Assembly (NCBI GenBank): GCA_024232355.1
Contig: JAAEPW010001061.1
Coordinates: 15,587-79,586 of the forward strand
Length of the DNA stretch: 64,000 nucleotides
DNA from: Chloroflexota bacterium
GTDB taxonomy: Bacteria > Chloroflexota > Anaerolineae > B4-G1
Direction: 5' to 3'
Shown here: positions 60,401 through 64,000 of the stretch, in pieces
How positions within the stretch are numbered: position 1 is the stretch's first letter
Layout: every line of letters begins with the position of its first letter
Program-made: the position numbers and the translations under genes
The notes under the pieces: generated by a model
What the model saw: the letters and a program-made list of their open reading frames with translations, nothing else
What the model was told of the DNA's origin: nothing
Databases searched by the model: none

Positions 60401-63287
60401 GGTGCCAGACCCCCCGAAAGTTACTGTCCCAAACGGCCTCTGCATCCTGGCCGTCAGAAGCACCGGAATTGCCATAATATAGCCAGATATGATCGGTGGT
60501 GGATGATGCGTCAATCTGGGGCACATTGACCCAGACGTACGAGTCGCCGCTCTCGTTCCATTCCTCGATCTCATAGTCCAGTGGCGTGCTTTCGTCTGAA
60601 TCATAAAAGCGAATGTCCTGCCCTTGGTTCCGGGTCTGGCCGTAATCAATACGGCTGCTGTTGAGCTTGACCAGTACCGGAAAGCTGTCCAGGTTGGAGA
60701 CCGTCGTGTTGGTAAAGACGAGTTTCAGTGCCTGCGTCCACCCGCTGGGCGGTGATCCTCCCTCGCCGCTGAACGCCGCAGAGGAAGTGCTCGTATCGCC
60801 GGTGGCTCCGGGATCGATACGGTCCATCCCTTGGGTTTCGGATATGTCCTCACTCAAGTACAGGGTTTTGTACTGGGCATCCAGGGTGATGACTGGGGGG
60901 GGATCGCTGGTGCACTCGTCGGCGGCGTAATCGGGGTCGTTGTAATCGGTGGTCACAATGTCACCAGCCGTTACGTGTAATGTTCCATCCTCAATGCCCT
61001 GGCCAGACGTATTCGAGGCGACAACATATCCCTCAAATATGCCGGTGTCGTTCCCGGTTTCTTGCAGGAAGAACGTCTCCCGGTCACCGCTGACGAGATT
61101 GATGGCAGTGACGGTGACGGTTTGTTGCGAGTTAATATTAGTATTCTCGTCCTGATCATCAAGTCGCACCCAAATTTCGTCATTCTCCAAATAGGTTCTG
61201 GCGAGGGCGGTTTGACCGGCGCCAGTGGTATTGGTCAGCGCGCAGCTAGACCCACCGATAGGCACCGACACCGCCGAGGCCAGCACGCCGACGACACTCT
61301 CGACGCTGGCCTCGTTCTGAGCCGCGGCTGGGGGCGGATCGTCCACGGTGACCTGGAAGGTAATGATGCGCGTCTCACCCACGGGCAGCGCGCCGAGGTT
61401 ATATCCGCCTTCATCCAATGGGAATACGGTCGTCGAAGGTGGGGCGCTGTTGTCCAATATTGATGTGCCGTCGAGATAGGTCGTGGTGGGTTTATAAGTC
61501 ACGCTGAGGGGCAGGGTGTCGCTGACGAGAATGCGGGGCAGATCGACGGCTCCATCGTTCTCGATGGTGATGGTGTATATCAGGGTTTCATTCGCGTCGA
61601 CAAAGCCATTGGTCGTTGCCGGCTCTTCTATGTATAGACCGACGTCCTTGCCGGCAGAGATGGCGGGTTGGGGTGGGATGGTGGTTCCCATATCCAGGTA
61701 GGGGTTGCCGGGTGAGGCGTTGGCGGGATCCTGGCCCCAGGCAGCGGTGATCAGTGTGTTGTCCAGGGTGTACAGGTGCATACCGGTCTGGTCGCGGTCG
61801 TTGTTGTCGTAAATGCGCTGGGATGCAAAAGCATCGAGGGTATAGAGAACGTCGAACTGGTTGCCATTGGGGTCTGTGTATGGGCCGGTGCTGGGGTCGT
61901 TGTCATAGTCGACGTACAGGTCAGTCGGTCCTGCCGCGATGGCCCACACGGGGCTGCCGTTGGCCGACAGGTCACCGGTGCCCGGCCCCCAGCCGACGAC
62001 GGCGTCGGTCGTCAGGTTGCCCTGGGGAACGAGGCTAAAGCCCCAGTCAAAGGTGGCATTGCTGGTGTCGCTATCGATCGTGCTGATGGCGTAAAATGGT
62101 TCATCATTGTCGGTGTAAAAGTGCGCGCCAGAGTTGGACGGCATGGTAAAACGATAGAGATCGTTGGCGGGCACGTCAAAGTTGCCTGTGCCTGCCTGAG
62201 TCTCGTAATTGACCGTGATGCTCGACGTATCGGGGTTGTAGACGAACACGTATACCTCGGCGCTGGACAGAGTTTGCCCCACCGGGCTGTAGCCATCGGC
62301 AGTCCATTGATCGGAGGGGGTGAGGGCGAACCAGCGGGACTCGTAGCGCGCGCCAATGTCGCCGGTGAGCAAGTGTACCTGTACCGACTTGTCGGCAGTG
62401 ATGGTCGCGCCGACGTCGATGCCGCCATTTACCTGGTAGCTCTCGCCCTGGTTGAGGTTTTGGGTAATGTCGGTCGAGCCGTTGCCGTCGGTGTCGATCA
62501 GGATTTGGGTATTGTTCTCCCGCGCCATTACCAGCAGCGAGGTGTACTCGAACATGTCATTGTCGGTACCAGTGAGGAGGTCTTCACCGACCGGTACTTC
62601 ATAATAGGTGCCATAGTTGTCGGTCTTGTAGACCTCGACGGCACCGGCCAGCACTGGTCCGGGGCTGGTGGCCCACGCGGCGCGGGTCACGGCCAGCAGT
62701 TGGGTGCAGCCCACTTTGTCCCGGCCATCAAATAGGATGTTGGATGAATTGCGCGGCAGGGGGACGTTGTTATCCATAGCGATGACGTCGCCGCTGTCGA
62801 GCAAGTCGCAGGTGTCGAGGGAACATCCGGGAGGTGCACCGTTGCTTGCATCCCCATCACCCCAAATCTCACTGCTGGCCTGGATCGGATTGGCCATATC
62901 CAGCTCGTAGCCGTCCTCCCAATGGTCGTAATAGATGATGGCATTATTGCCGGTGACGACCATTGAACCCACGCTGCGTATCGTAGTGCCGACCCCAGAG
63001 TAGAGGGCCCGCAGCGCTGTACGCACCTGCGTTTCGGGCAAGGGGATAAAGTAGATTTCCGCGGGCTGGGGATTGGCAGCATAGGTCGCGGCAGCGAATA
63101 ACAGGCTCAGTATGGTGACGGTGACAGGTACGGCGATCCATGCTTTGACCGAGGTCGGCGGTCGGCGTCGCTTGCGTGGAGACAACGACGTGACCAGTAC
63201 GTGACGCTTTCGATCAAGTACGCGCCTCGATAAGTAAAATGAAACGAGAACTAGAAAACTTGTCGTGCCAACTAACAGGTTGGACAT
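45453..63287 (-). CDS. Giant 5944-residue secreted repeat protein (IgGFc-binding-like, LamG, DUF11, SdrD-B, PPC)
   Basis: A single uninterrupted frame of 17.8 kb. The N-terminus has hydrophobic stretches at 1-19 and about 49-71 (ATYAANPQ), a long signal/anchor region. Next: an IgGFc-binding-like domain (about 72-560); a DUF11; DUF2341 and LamG/concanavalin domains (about 800-1170); further DUF11 domains with four near-identical copies; 17 SdrD-B/Cna-B-like repeats with LDEDGDGTY Ca-type loops; six DUF11 domains (VDADGNGIPSPGDTL type); four PPC domains (ADKDWVRFYAEAG type); and a last DUF11 ending YYYLPAVLKKFDNQ. Cysteines are few. It may be a filamentous adhesin or sheath protein. AGGGGG precedes the start. 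Confidence 0.93.
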   Translation of the reverse strand: MSNLLVGTTSFLVLVSFYLSRRVLDRKRHVLVTSLSPRKRRRPPTSVKAWIAVPVTVTILSLLFAAATYAANPQPAEIYFIPLPETQVRTALRALYSGVGTTIRSVGSMVVTGNNAIIYYDHWEDGYELDMANPIQASSEIWGDGDASNGAPPGCSLDTCDLLDSGDVIAMDNNVPLPRNSSNILFDGRDKVGCTQLLAVTRAAWATSPGPVLAGAVEVYKTDNYGTYYEVPVGEDLLTGTDNDMFEYTSLLVMARENNTQILIDTDGNGSTDITQNLNQGESYQVNGGIDVGATITADKSVQVHLLTGDIGARYESRWFALTPSDQWTADGYSPVGQTLSSAEVYVFVYNPDTSSITVNYETQAGTGNFDVPANDLYRFTMPSNSGAHFYTDNDEPFYAISTIDSDTSNATFDWGFSLVPQGNLTTDAVVGWGPGTGDLSANGSPVWAIAAGPTDLYVDYDNDPSTGPYTDPNGNQFDVLYTLDAFASQRIYDNNDRDQTGMHLYTLDNTLITAAWGQDPANASPGNPYLDMGTTIPPQPAISAGKDVGLYIEEPATTNGFVDANETLIYTITIENDGAVDLPRILVSDTLPLSVTYKPTTTYLDGTSILDNSAPPSTTVFPLDEGGYNLGALPVGETRIITFQVTVDDPPPAAAQNEASVESVVGVLASAVSVPIGGSSCALTNTTGAGQTALARTYLENDEIWVRLDDQDENTNINSQQTVTVTAINLVSGDRETFFLQETGNDTGIFEGYVVASNTSGQGIEDGTLHVTAGDIVTTDYNDPDYAADECTSDPPPVITLDAQYKTLYLSEDISETQGMDRIDPGATGDTSTSSAAFSGEGGSPPSGWTQALKLVFTNTTVSNLDSFPVLVKLNSSRIDYGQTRNQGQDIRFYDSDESTPLDYEIEEWNESGDSYVWVNVPQIDASSTTDHIWLYYGNSGASDGQDAEAVWDSNFRGVWHLSESSGTRYDSTSNGFDGTPNGDLTGAVGQIDGANEFDGDGDYVSLADNCLVTDRWTFESWIYSNNAGNWDRVFTQGDDGCASRQIVVFWNGDRVHVRKATDGQDGDADEATAILSDDTWYYIVWTYDGSTDVLYLDGTTTSATPQTGVSLDGNNYWGRRGNTNPWNGRLDEGRLSNTPRSADWVKAQYDSMTDNFITYGGGTTQITFTQTQAMAADFTMPAGGVISVTLYVSSGSALAEPLDITATLQSTSTPFITLTDPTLTDLTGGIYRLVWSGALSGDLTVPPGNRVQLQVVSAESASLTALYDSNTRNSRVDMPAATLINAESLIVYDAAYSDGTEISSAYSGQMVYVRPQVSDPFGYDDIVTSTLEIMSPCGILADTTLTNTYAVSETGAFKTYEYDWKTTACTGTHTITVTTFEGYEGISDTIVTLFEVNSLDVGTPGTVEFIDGTGALVDSYPSATTVCIEVTDMDQAGQSDAITVTITTSSGDSETLTLSETGPSTGVFTGCISANVGGPTPGNNVLNAPPGDVLNVTYTDPNDPDDSDDDSAIITTVTPEVAISKSLVDPADGTAVVGDLVQFDILVSNPGPTTLTTVAVTDTFPSACLTYFGASTTPSSVSAPTIIWNNIGPIASGGSEAISVYFVSTAACTPGTNSVIVGGDDGSTTVSDGPTTSNVTVNRPELEVSKVKIDPSGSTVTISNTVTYRIAITNTGTTDITSLPLVDDYSSFCLEYQSSSPNADGSGGGMVLWNDLTGAGALNTGLSTSVVVTFHVKGPCSPAVNTAEIEFASDENGDPVPSVEDSTSITTQAEAPEITLSKSLSEPASGVTYVGDTVTFTVLITNTGPNPITQLILTDTYDSGCMTLTSWNITPTQTSAGQAAWNTLIPNEPPLLVSATMTLTLGFRADDLSASCNNVATAIGKDPFDQTDGPETTPPAGVEVRHQADLSLDLDVTNTTPDVGSTVVFTLTVTNDGPHDATGVSVTDLLPNGYTYVGDDGDYVSGTGVWTVGNLNNGDSATLLITATVEASGNYSNYAQVSASNQDDPDSTPGDNSITDDDDDTQSVTPNPIADLSLDLDVTNTTSDVGNTVVFTLTVTNDGPSDATGVSVTDLLPDGYTYVGDDGDYVSGTGVWTVGNLNNGDSATLLITATVNAAGDYSNYAQVSASNEDDSDSTPGDNSTTDDDDDTQSVTPNPIADLSLDLDVTNTTPDVGSTVVFTLTVTNDGPSDATGVSVTDLLPNGYTYVGDNGDYVSGTGVWTVGNLNNGDSATLLITATVEASGNYSNYAQVSASNQDDPDSTPGDNSTTDDDDDTQSVTPNPIADLSLDLDVTNTTPDAGSTVVFTLTVTNDGPSDATGVSVTDLLPNGYTYVGDDGDYVSGTGVWTVGNLNNGDSATLLITATVEASGNYSNYAQVSASNEDDSDSTPGDNSTTDDDDDTQSVTPNAVADLALDKTSQPVPAVPGAAITYTLVVTNDGPSALTAITLIDNLPAAVQSPIYIESDGSYNEGTGVWTSLTFGAGDTISLTIVGTLDATFTGTLQNTATVTPTGATDPEPSDNPADDDNPADPQADLALAKTSYPRPAVPGDPITYTLVVDNNGPSAVTAITLTDNLPTTVQAPIVYTESDGSYDEGTGAWTSLAFGAGDTITLTIVGTLDAAFTGTLQNTATVTPSGATDPEPSNDSNTDTNSLSTGTVTGVVYLDVNGDGDYDPGIDTPLPGIDVTIIDSGGAPSIVTTDINGTYTQTVLAGLTTVDVDDTDPQMPPGATLTVGNTDPTTVTVPSGGSGNVDVGYIQLGVVTGVIYLDDDDSGTYTPGDTPLPGVNVVITDVFGTVYTVTTGVDGTYTLTLPAGNATVDVDNNDLPPGATLDNGSTDPTPVVVLPDDTITDDTGYVLPTGDGTVTGVVYLDEDGDGAYTPGTDTPLAGVQVVITDSDGVTYTLSTGIDGAYTQTVPAGATVVDVNDATLPPGAVLDSGSTDPTTVIATAGNTVVDDTGYVLLGTLTGVIYQDEDGDGTYTPGTDTPLPGVDVTVTDANGVTYTLTTNGSGAYTLVVPAGDTTVDVDDDDLPPGSVLDSGSSDPTTVVVPPGDTVPSNTGYVQMGTVTGIVYLDDDGSGTYTPGDTPLSGVDVTITDTFGNVYVVTTDPTGAYTQTVPAGDTTVDVDDDDLPPGLVLDSGSTDPTTVTVPADGSITDDTGYVPPVGTGIVEGTIYLDEDGNGSYDPGTDTPLPGVDVVITDTNGMTYTVTTDVDGQFSVVLPDGNATVDVDDTTLPPGSVLDSGSTDPTPVVVPDGGTVTDDTGYEMPAGTGVVEGTVYLDEDGDGTYTPGTDIPLENVDVIITDTNGLTYTVTTDANGYYSETLPTGSATVDVDDTTLPPGSVLDSDSTDPTTVIVPVDGTVLDDTGYVQIGTVTGVVYLDEDGDGTYTPGTDTPLAGVDVVITDINGITYTVTTGANGAYTLTLPAGDATVDVDDTTLPPGAVLDSGSTDPTPVVVPGGNSVIDNTGYTLIGDLTGIIYLDEDGDGTYTPGTDTPISGVDVVITDAGGDTYTVTTDINGAYTQTVLAGAATVNVDDTTLPPGAILTTGSTDPTTVVVPPGGIAMDDTGYALPPGTGTVNGTVYLDEDGDGAYTPGTDTPLAGVQVVITDTDGGTYVVTTGADGSYAQTVPAGSTTVDVNDATLPPGSVLDSGSSDPTTVIVTDGGTATDDTGYTLVGDLTGVIYLDEDGDGVYTPGTDTPLPGVDVIVTDANGVTYTLTTDAGGAYTITLPAGDTTVDVDDADLPPGSVLDSGSSDPTTVVVPSGDTISSNTGYVQMGTVTGVIYLDDDNSGDYTPGVDTPLPGVDVTITDTFGNVYVVTTGPNGAYTQTVPAGGTTVDVDDDDLPPGLVLDSGSTDPTTVTVPADGSIADDTGYVPPAGTGIVNGTIYLDEDGNGSYDPGTDTPLPGVDVVITDTNGVTYTVTTNADGYFSLVVPDGNATVDVDDTTLPGGAVLDTGSNDPTIVNVPDGGSVTDDTGYEMPAGTGVVEGTVYLDEDGDGTYTPGTDTPLAGVDVIITDTNGLTYTVTTDANGYYSETLPTGSATVDVDDTTLPPGSTLDSGSTDPTTVIVPVDGTVLDDTGYVQIGTVTGVVYLDEDGDGTYTPGTDTPLAGVDVVITDTNGMTYTVTTGADGAYTLTLPAGDATVDVDDTTLPPGAVLDSGSTDPTPVVVPGGNSVIDNTGYTLIGDLTGIIYLDEDDDGIYTPGVDTPLAGVDVVITDSGGDTYTVTTDANGAYTQTVLAGAATVDVDDTTLPPGVTLTTGSTDPTTVVVPPGGIAMDDTGYVLPAGTGIVNGTIYLDENGDGAYTFGIDTPLPSVQVVITDANGVTYTLTTGADGTYSQTVPAGSTTVDVNDATLPGGAILDSGSTDPTTVIVPANDTSTVDVGYIVPERAIETTKRDTLIVDADFNGYPSPGDTLSYTIVISNEGSLPLTGIILNDMPDSNTTLVVGSVSTSQGSVTTGNTGGDTSVAVDVGDILPGNSVIVNFQITIDDPLPDGVTQIANTGLVSSNELPTEPTDDPDTPPDDDETITPVTADPLLDAAKTDLLFDDADGNNMPSPGDTIEYQIAIINYGNGVATGVVFDDILDPNTTLITGSVQTSQGTVTVGNAPGDTHVSVDVGTIISDGGTVNVTFQVLVNDPLPPGVTQIANGGTVSSDDEPVEPTDDPETPPDDDETITPLTDDPVLKALKIDSLFVDADGNGIPSPGDTLLYQITILNSGNGAATNVVFDDTIDPNTTLINGTVQTSLGLVTSGNIPGDTHVTVNVGTLLSGDSVDISFQVTIDDPLPAGVTTVANQGQVSSEELPVEPTDDPETPPEDDETITPVTADPLIEAEKSGTLFVDADGDGAPGPGDTLLYQVAIINSGNGEATGVTYDDTPDSNTVLLTGTVQTSLGTVTGGNGTGDTSVAVDIGTLPAGTQVDVSYQVLVNDPLPGYVTHVVNQGLVSSNELPVEPTDDPETPPDDDETEIPISTVPVLEAQKSDALFVDADDDGTPSPGDTLLYQVTIINSGNTEATNVLFDDTPDPNTDLVVGSVQTSQGTVTSGNNPGDTSVSVDVGTIPGGGASVNVSFRVVITNPLPLGVTQVSNQGVISSTELPPEPTDDPGTPEDDDETETIIVAAPEIEIYKTDFLFEDIEGDGWASPGDTLLYEVSIVNNGTAVATGIVFSDTVDPNTTLVTGSVQTSAGTVITGNNAGDSYVVVDVNDIPGDGASVSISFQVTVNDPLPEDAREVLNQGLISGDNFSPEPTDDPGTTDDDDETETPVILCPMASDLYEPDNLYPQATEISTDGTVQTRTLHRVADKDWVRFYAEAGGIYTITTSHLPSDVDTVLQLYDTDGVSLLEENDDYLLGSRASQVVWIAPENGWYYARVNHFDHTWDPRYSLVCGNYYLISVEETSSCPTGADIYEPNNLYPQAMDIPTDGTVQTHTLHMVADKDWIRFFAVENKTYTITTSHLPADVDTVLQLYDTDGELMLEENDDYLLHSDASRIVWTARATGWYYARINHFDHTYDPSYSLVCGNYYLVAVESNACAISTDDYEPDNFYSQAIRVPVDGSVLTRTFHMVADKDWVSFQALAGKVYTITTSQLSADVDTVLQLYDVDGVTMLEENDDTSSTDVSSGASRIVWKAPVDGRYYARINHVDHTYDPRISLTCGGQYLVAVETSACLTPADEYESNNFFTEAKEIPTDGTVQTHTLHTTADKDWLTFYAWGRQVYSITTFQLGPDVDTVMRIYDMDGVTLLTENDDYADGSKASGIEWRAPADGWYFIRITHFDSTYNPQLSPFCGNQYHVVINQYILDADKTAETEYGAIRSGDEISYTIVITNLMQTAQTNIVITDTIPNYTTYITGSVQVSQGSVYGPDPLRVEIDTLAAYHTATLTFRVIVDSGEIEPVTNVAIVTSDQQGIPIKTPFTTVPVHHYYYLPAVLKKFDNQ
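45880..47455 (-). repeat. Four tandem PPC-domain repeats in the giant gene
   Basis: Four units of about 130 residues start with CPMASDLYEPDN, CPTGADIYEPNN, CAISTDDYEPDN and CLTPADEYESNN. Each contains a ...ADKDWxxFxA... segment, VDTVLQLYD and a Cys-Gly-Asn/Gln-Tyr end. Conserved terminal Cys pairs suggest a disulfide per domain. Confidence 0.85.
47460..50100 (-). repeat. Six tandem DUF11 repeats in the giant gene
   Basis: Six units share the frame (D)xLFVDADGxGxPSPGDTL, then FDDTxDPNTxLxxGSVQTS, GDTSVxVDVG, and an acidic linker PTDDPxTPPDDDET. The loop VDADGDG is of EF-hand/Ca-binding form. Confidence 0.85.
50093..55314 (-). repeat. Seventeen SdrD-B/Cna-B-like repeats
   Basis: Each unit runs GxVxGxxYLDEDGDGxYTPG, TDTPLxGVDVxITDxxG, TYTVTTxxxGxYxxTxPAG, TTVDVDDxxLPPGxxLDSGS, TDPTxVxVPxxxxxxDDTGY. 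The Asp-rich loop fits calcium binding. Units fall into seven types that recur in order, giving the higher-order repeat listed next. Confidence 0.92.
50398..54693 (-). repeat. Tandem 2148-bp higher-order repeat of seven B units
   Basis: B units 3-9 and 10-16 match type for type, and unit 17 starts a third round. Three independent landmarks repeat at exactly 2148 bp: 50471/52619, 50712/52860 and 51039/53187. 2148 bp is 716 codons, so the frame is kept. Confidence 0.88.
56064..57575 (-). repeat. Four near-identical 378-bp DUF11 units
   Basis: The string GACGGACTGGGTATCGTCAT starts at 56064, 56442, 56820 and 57198, a constant 378-bp period (126 codons). The encoded units share DLSLDLDVTNTTPDVGSTVV, YTYVGDDGDYVSGTGVWTVG and the linker STPGDNSTTDDDDDTQSVTP with only a few substitutions. 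Confidence 0.93.
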
Positions 63288-63343
63288 TTTTCCCCCTTGT
63301 GAATTGATAATAAAATGATGGCAATCCCTATTCGATTTCAGTT

Positions 63344-63802
63344 TTATTCTTTTTCCAAATGCATTGTGTGATCACTGGTACGGCGAAGTTCTTCAAACAC
63401 TTGGGCGGTCACGTGAGGATCGATCAACGCCTCGCCACGATGAACGGCCTGGATGGCCCCAATCAGAACGCGCTCTTTAGTGTCTTTGGGCAGGCATCCG
63501 TGCGCGCCTGCTTTGATCACTGCAAGGACATGTCCCTTCTTTGTGCATACGGTTGTTAGAGCGATCACGCGTGTCGAGGGGTTCTGTGTAGTGATTAGTT
63601 TGGTGGTCTGCACACTGTCCATAATTGGTATGTCAATGTTCATCAAGACAATGTCGGGCTGTAGATCACGCACCAAGGCTACCGCATCATGACCATTCTG
63701 AGCTTGGCCTATCACCTCAAAATCTCCCGCGAGTTCGCAAGTCCGGCGCAGATATTGTCGAAAAACTGAGGAATTATCAACAATCAGTATATGAATTGAC
63801 AT
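63344..63802 (-). CDS. Receiver-domain protein with Asn at the phosphorylation site
   Basis: A 152-residue CheY-like domain of the NarL family type, ending after the linker (GEALIDPHVTAQVFEELRR) with no helix-turn-helix. The switch Thr (ALTTV) and Lys106 (CLPKDT) are kept, but the phospho-acceptor position is Asn55 (VLMNIDIP) and one residue of the acidic pair is Asn10 (IVDNSS). It may work without phosphorylation. It lies 56 bp upstream of the giant gene on the same strand, so it could regulate or simply precede it. The ribosome-binding site is weak. Confidence 0.88.
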   Translation of the reverse strand: MSIHILIVDNSSVFRQYLRRTCELAGDFEVIGQAQNGHDAVALVRDLQPDIVLMNIDIPIMDSVQTTKLITTQNPSTRVIALTTVCTKKGHVLAVIKAGAHGCLPKDTKERVLIGAIQAVHRGEALIDPHVTAQVFEELRRTSDHTMHLEKE

Positions 63803-64000
63803 ATTGGCATCGTTGGTGATATGGAGAAATAAACCACCGAGTATATTATTGCATGAAACGGCCTGATATGATAGAGGAAAATACCATCAATTTGCTGGGG
63901 AAATTTACCCGTGTACACGGGGGGGGGGGGGGGGAAAAAAACCCCTCGACCGGGGACGGTTCCCCGGTGGGTGTTATGCGCATCCACAAAGAATTTGGGG
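63803..64000. other. Window end with 16-G homopolymer and G/C-rich hairpins
   Basis: No gene is supported. The first half is AT-rich and may contain the promoter of the receiver gene. A run of 16 Gs at 63919-63934 is followed by seven As and by G4/C4 blocks (CCCCTCGACCGGGG, GGTTCCCCGG). Such a tract is rare in ordinary genomes and may be an assembly or sequencing artefact. Confidence 0.6.

Noticed and set aside
63784..63987. 67-codon ORF at the window end
   Set aside because: It includes the G homopolymer read as poly-Pro and has no ribosome-binding site.

Overview
The window looks like a chromosomal stretch from an uncultured or little-studied Chloroflexota bacterium (Anaerolineae/Caldilineae-like). 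That assignment is an inference. It rests on moderately GC-rich coding DNA, the order tRNA-Thr, rpmG, tRNA-Trp, secE, nusG, rplK, rplA, rplJ, rplL with no rpoB after it, very large secreted DUF11/SdrD-like proteins with a C-terminal YLP-type motif, and a SPASM radical-SAM cassette. No rRNA gene, CRISPR array or intact insertion sequence was seen.

Layout. Positions 1-4448 (minus strand) hold a hybrid histidine kinase cut by the window edge, a CPBP-like membrane protein and a stand-alone HPt protein, probably one phosphorelay locus. Positions 4.5-6.5 kb are a scar zone: an integrase relic, a 162-bp inverted-repeat element, a GNAT acetyltransferase and a truncated alcohol dehydrogenase. Positions 6.5-10.6 kb carry a transaldolase-like aldolase, purN, a NUDIX hydrolase and a purD-purM fusion. 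Positions 10.8-14.7 kb carry a radical-SAM/SPASM enzyme, two tandem paralogous membrane-anchored proteins with an FHA-like N-terminal domain, and an unknown protein. Positions 14.9-22.5 kb are a DNA-repair operon: an AddB-like ATPase, a UvrD-type helicase, a Cas4/AddB-type Fe-S nuclease and RecJ.

Positions 22.7-27.7 kb (plus strand) carry small housekeeping genes, a secreted metalloprotease and an unusual protein that I read as degenerate JAB/MPN + E2/RWD-like + TPR. Positions 27.8-31.8 kb are the translation/transcription operon with an L10 leader attenuator. Positions 31.85-34.74 kb are a canonical Rrf2-IscS-IscU-HesA/MoeB Fe-S operon. Positions 34.94-38.18 kb are a second sulfur operon. 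It starts with an IscS paralogue that has lost the PLP lysine but kept the persulfide cysteine, followed by an IscU fused to a MIP18/DUF59-like tail, TusA, DsrE, a glutaredoxin and a ferredoxin-thioredoxin-reductase-like protein. Positions 38.3-41.2 kb hold a flavodiiron protein, an erythrin-type diiron protein and a class III nucleotidyl cyclase with a zinc ribbon.

Positions 41.2-42.8 kb are a second scar zone with nested inverted repeats, an AT-rich msrB and a frameshifted BTAD-regulator relic. Positions 42.8-63.8 kb hold two surface proteins, one of 857 residues and one of 5944 residues, preceded by a receiver-like protein with Asn at the phosphorylation site. The giant gene contains 17 Ca-binding-type B repeats organised as a tandem 2148-bp higher-order repeat.

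The best candidates for undescribed biology are the PLP-less IscS/IscU-MIP18 sulfur operon, the radical-SAM cassette with twin FHA-like membrane substrates, and the JAB-E2-like fusion.
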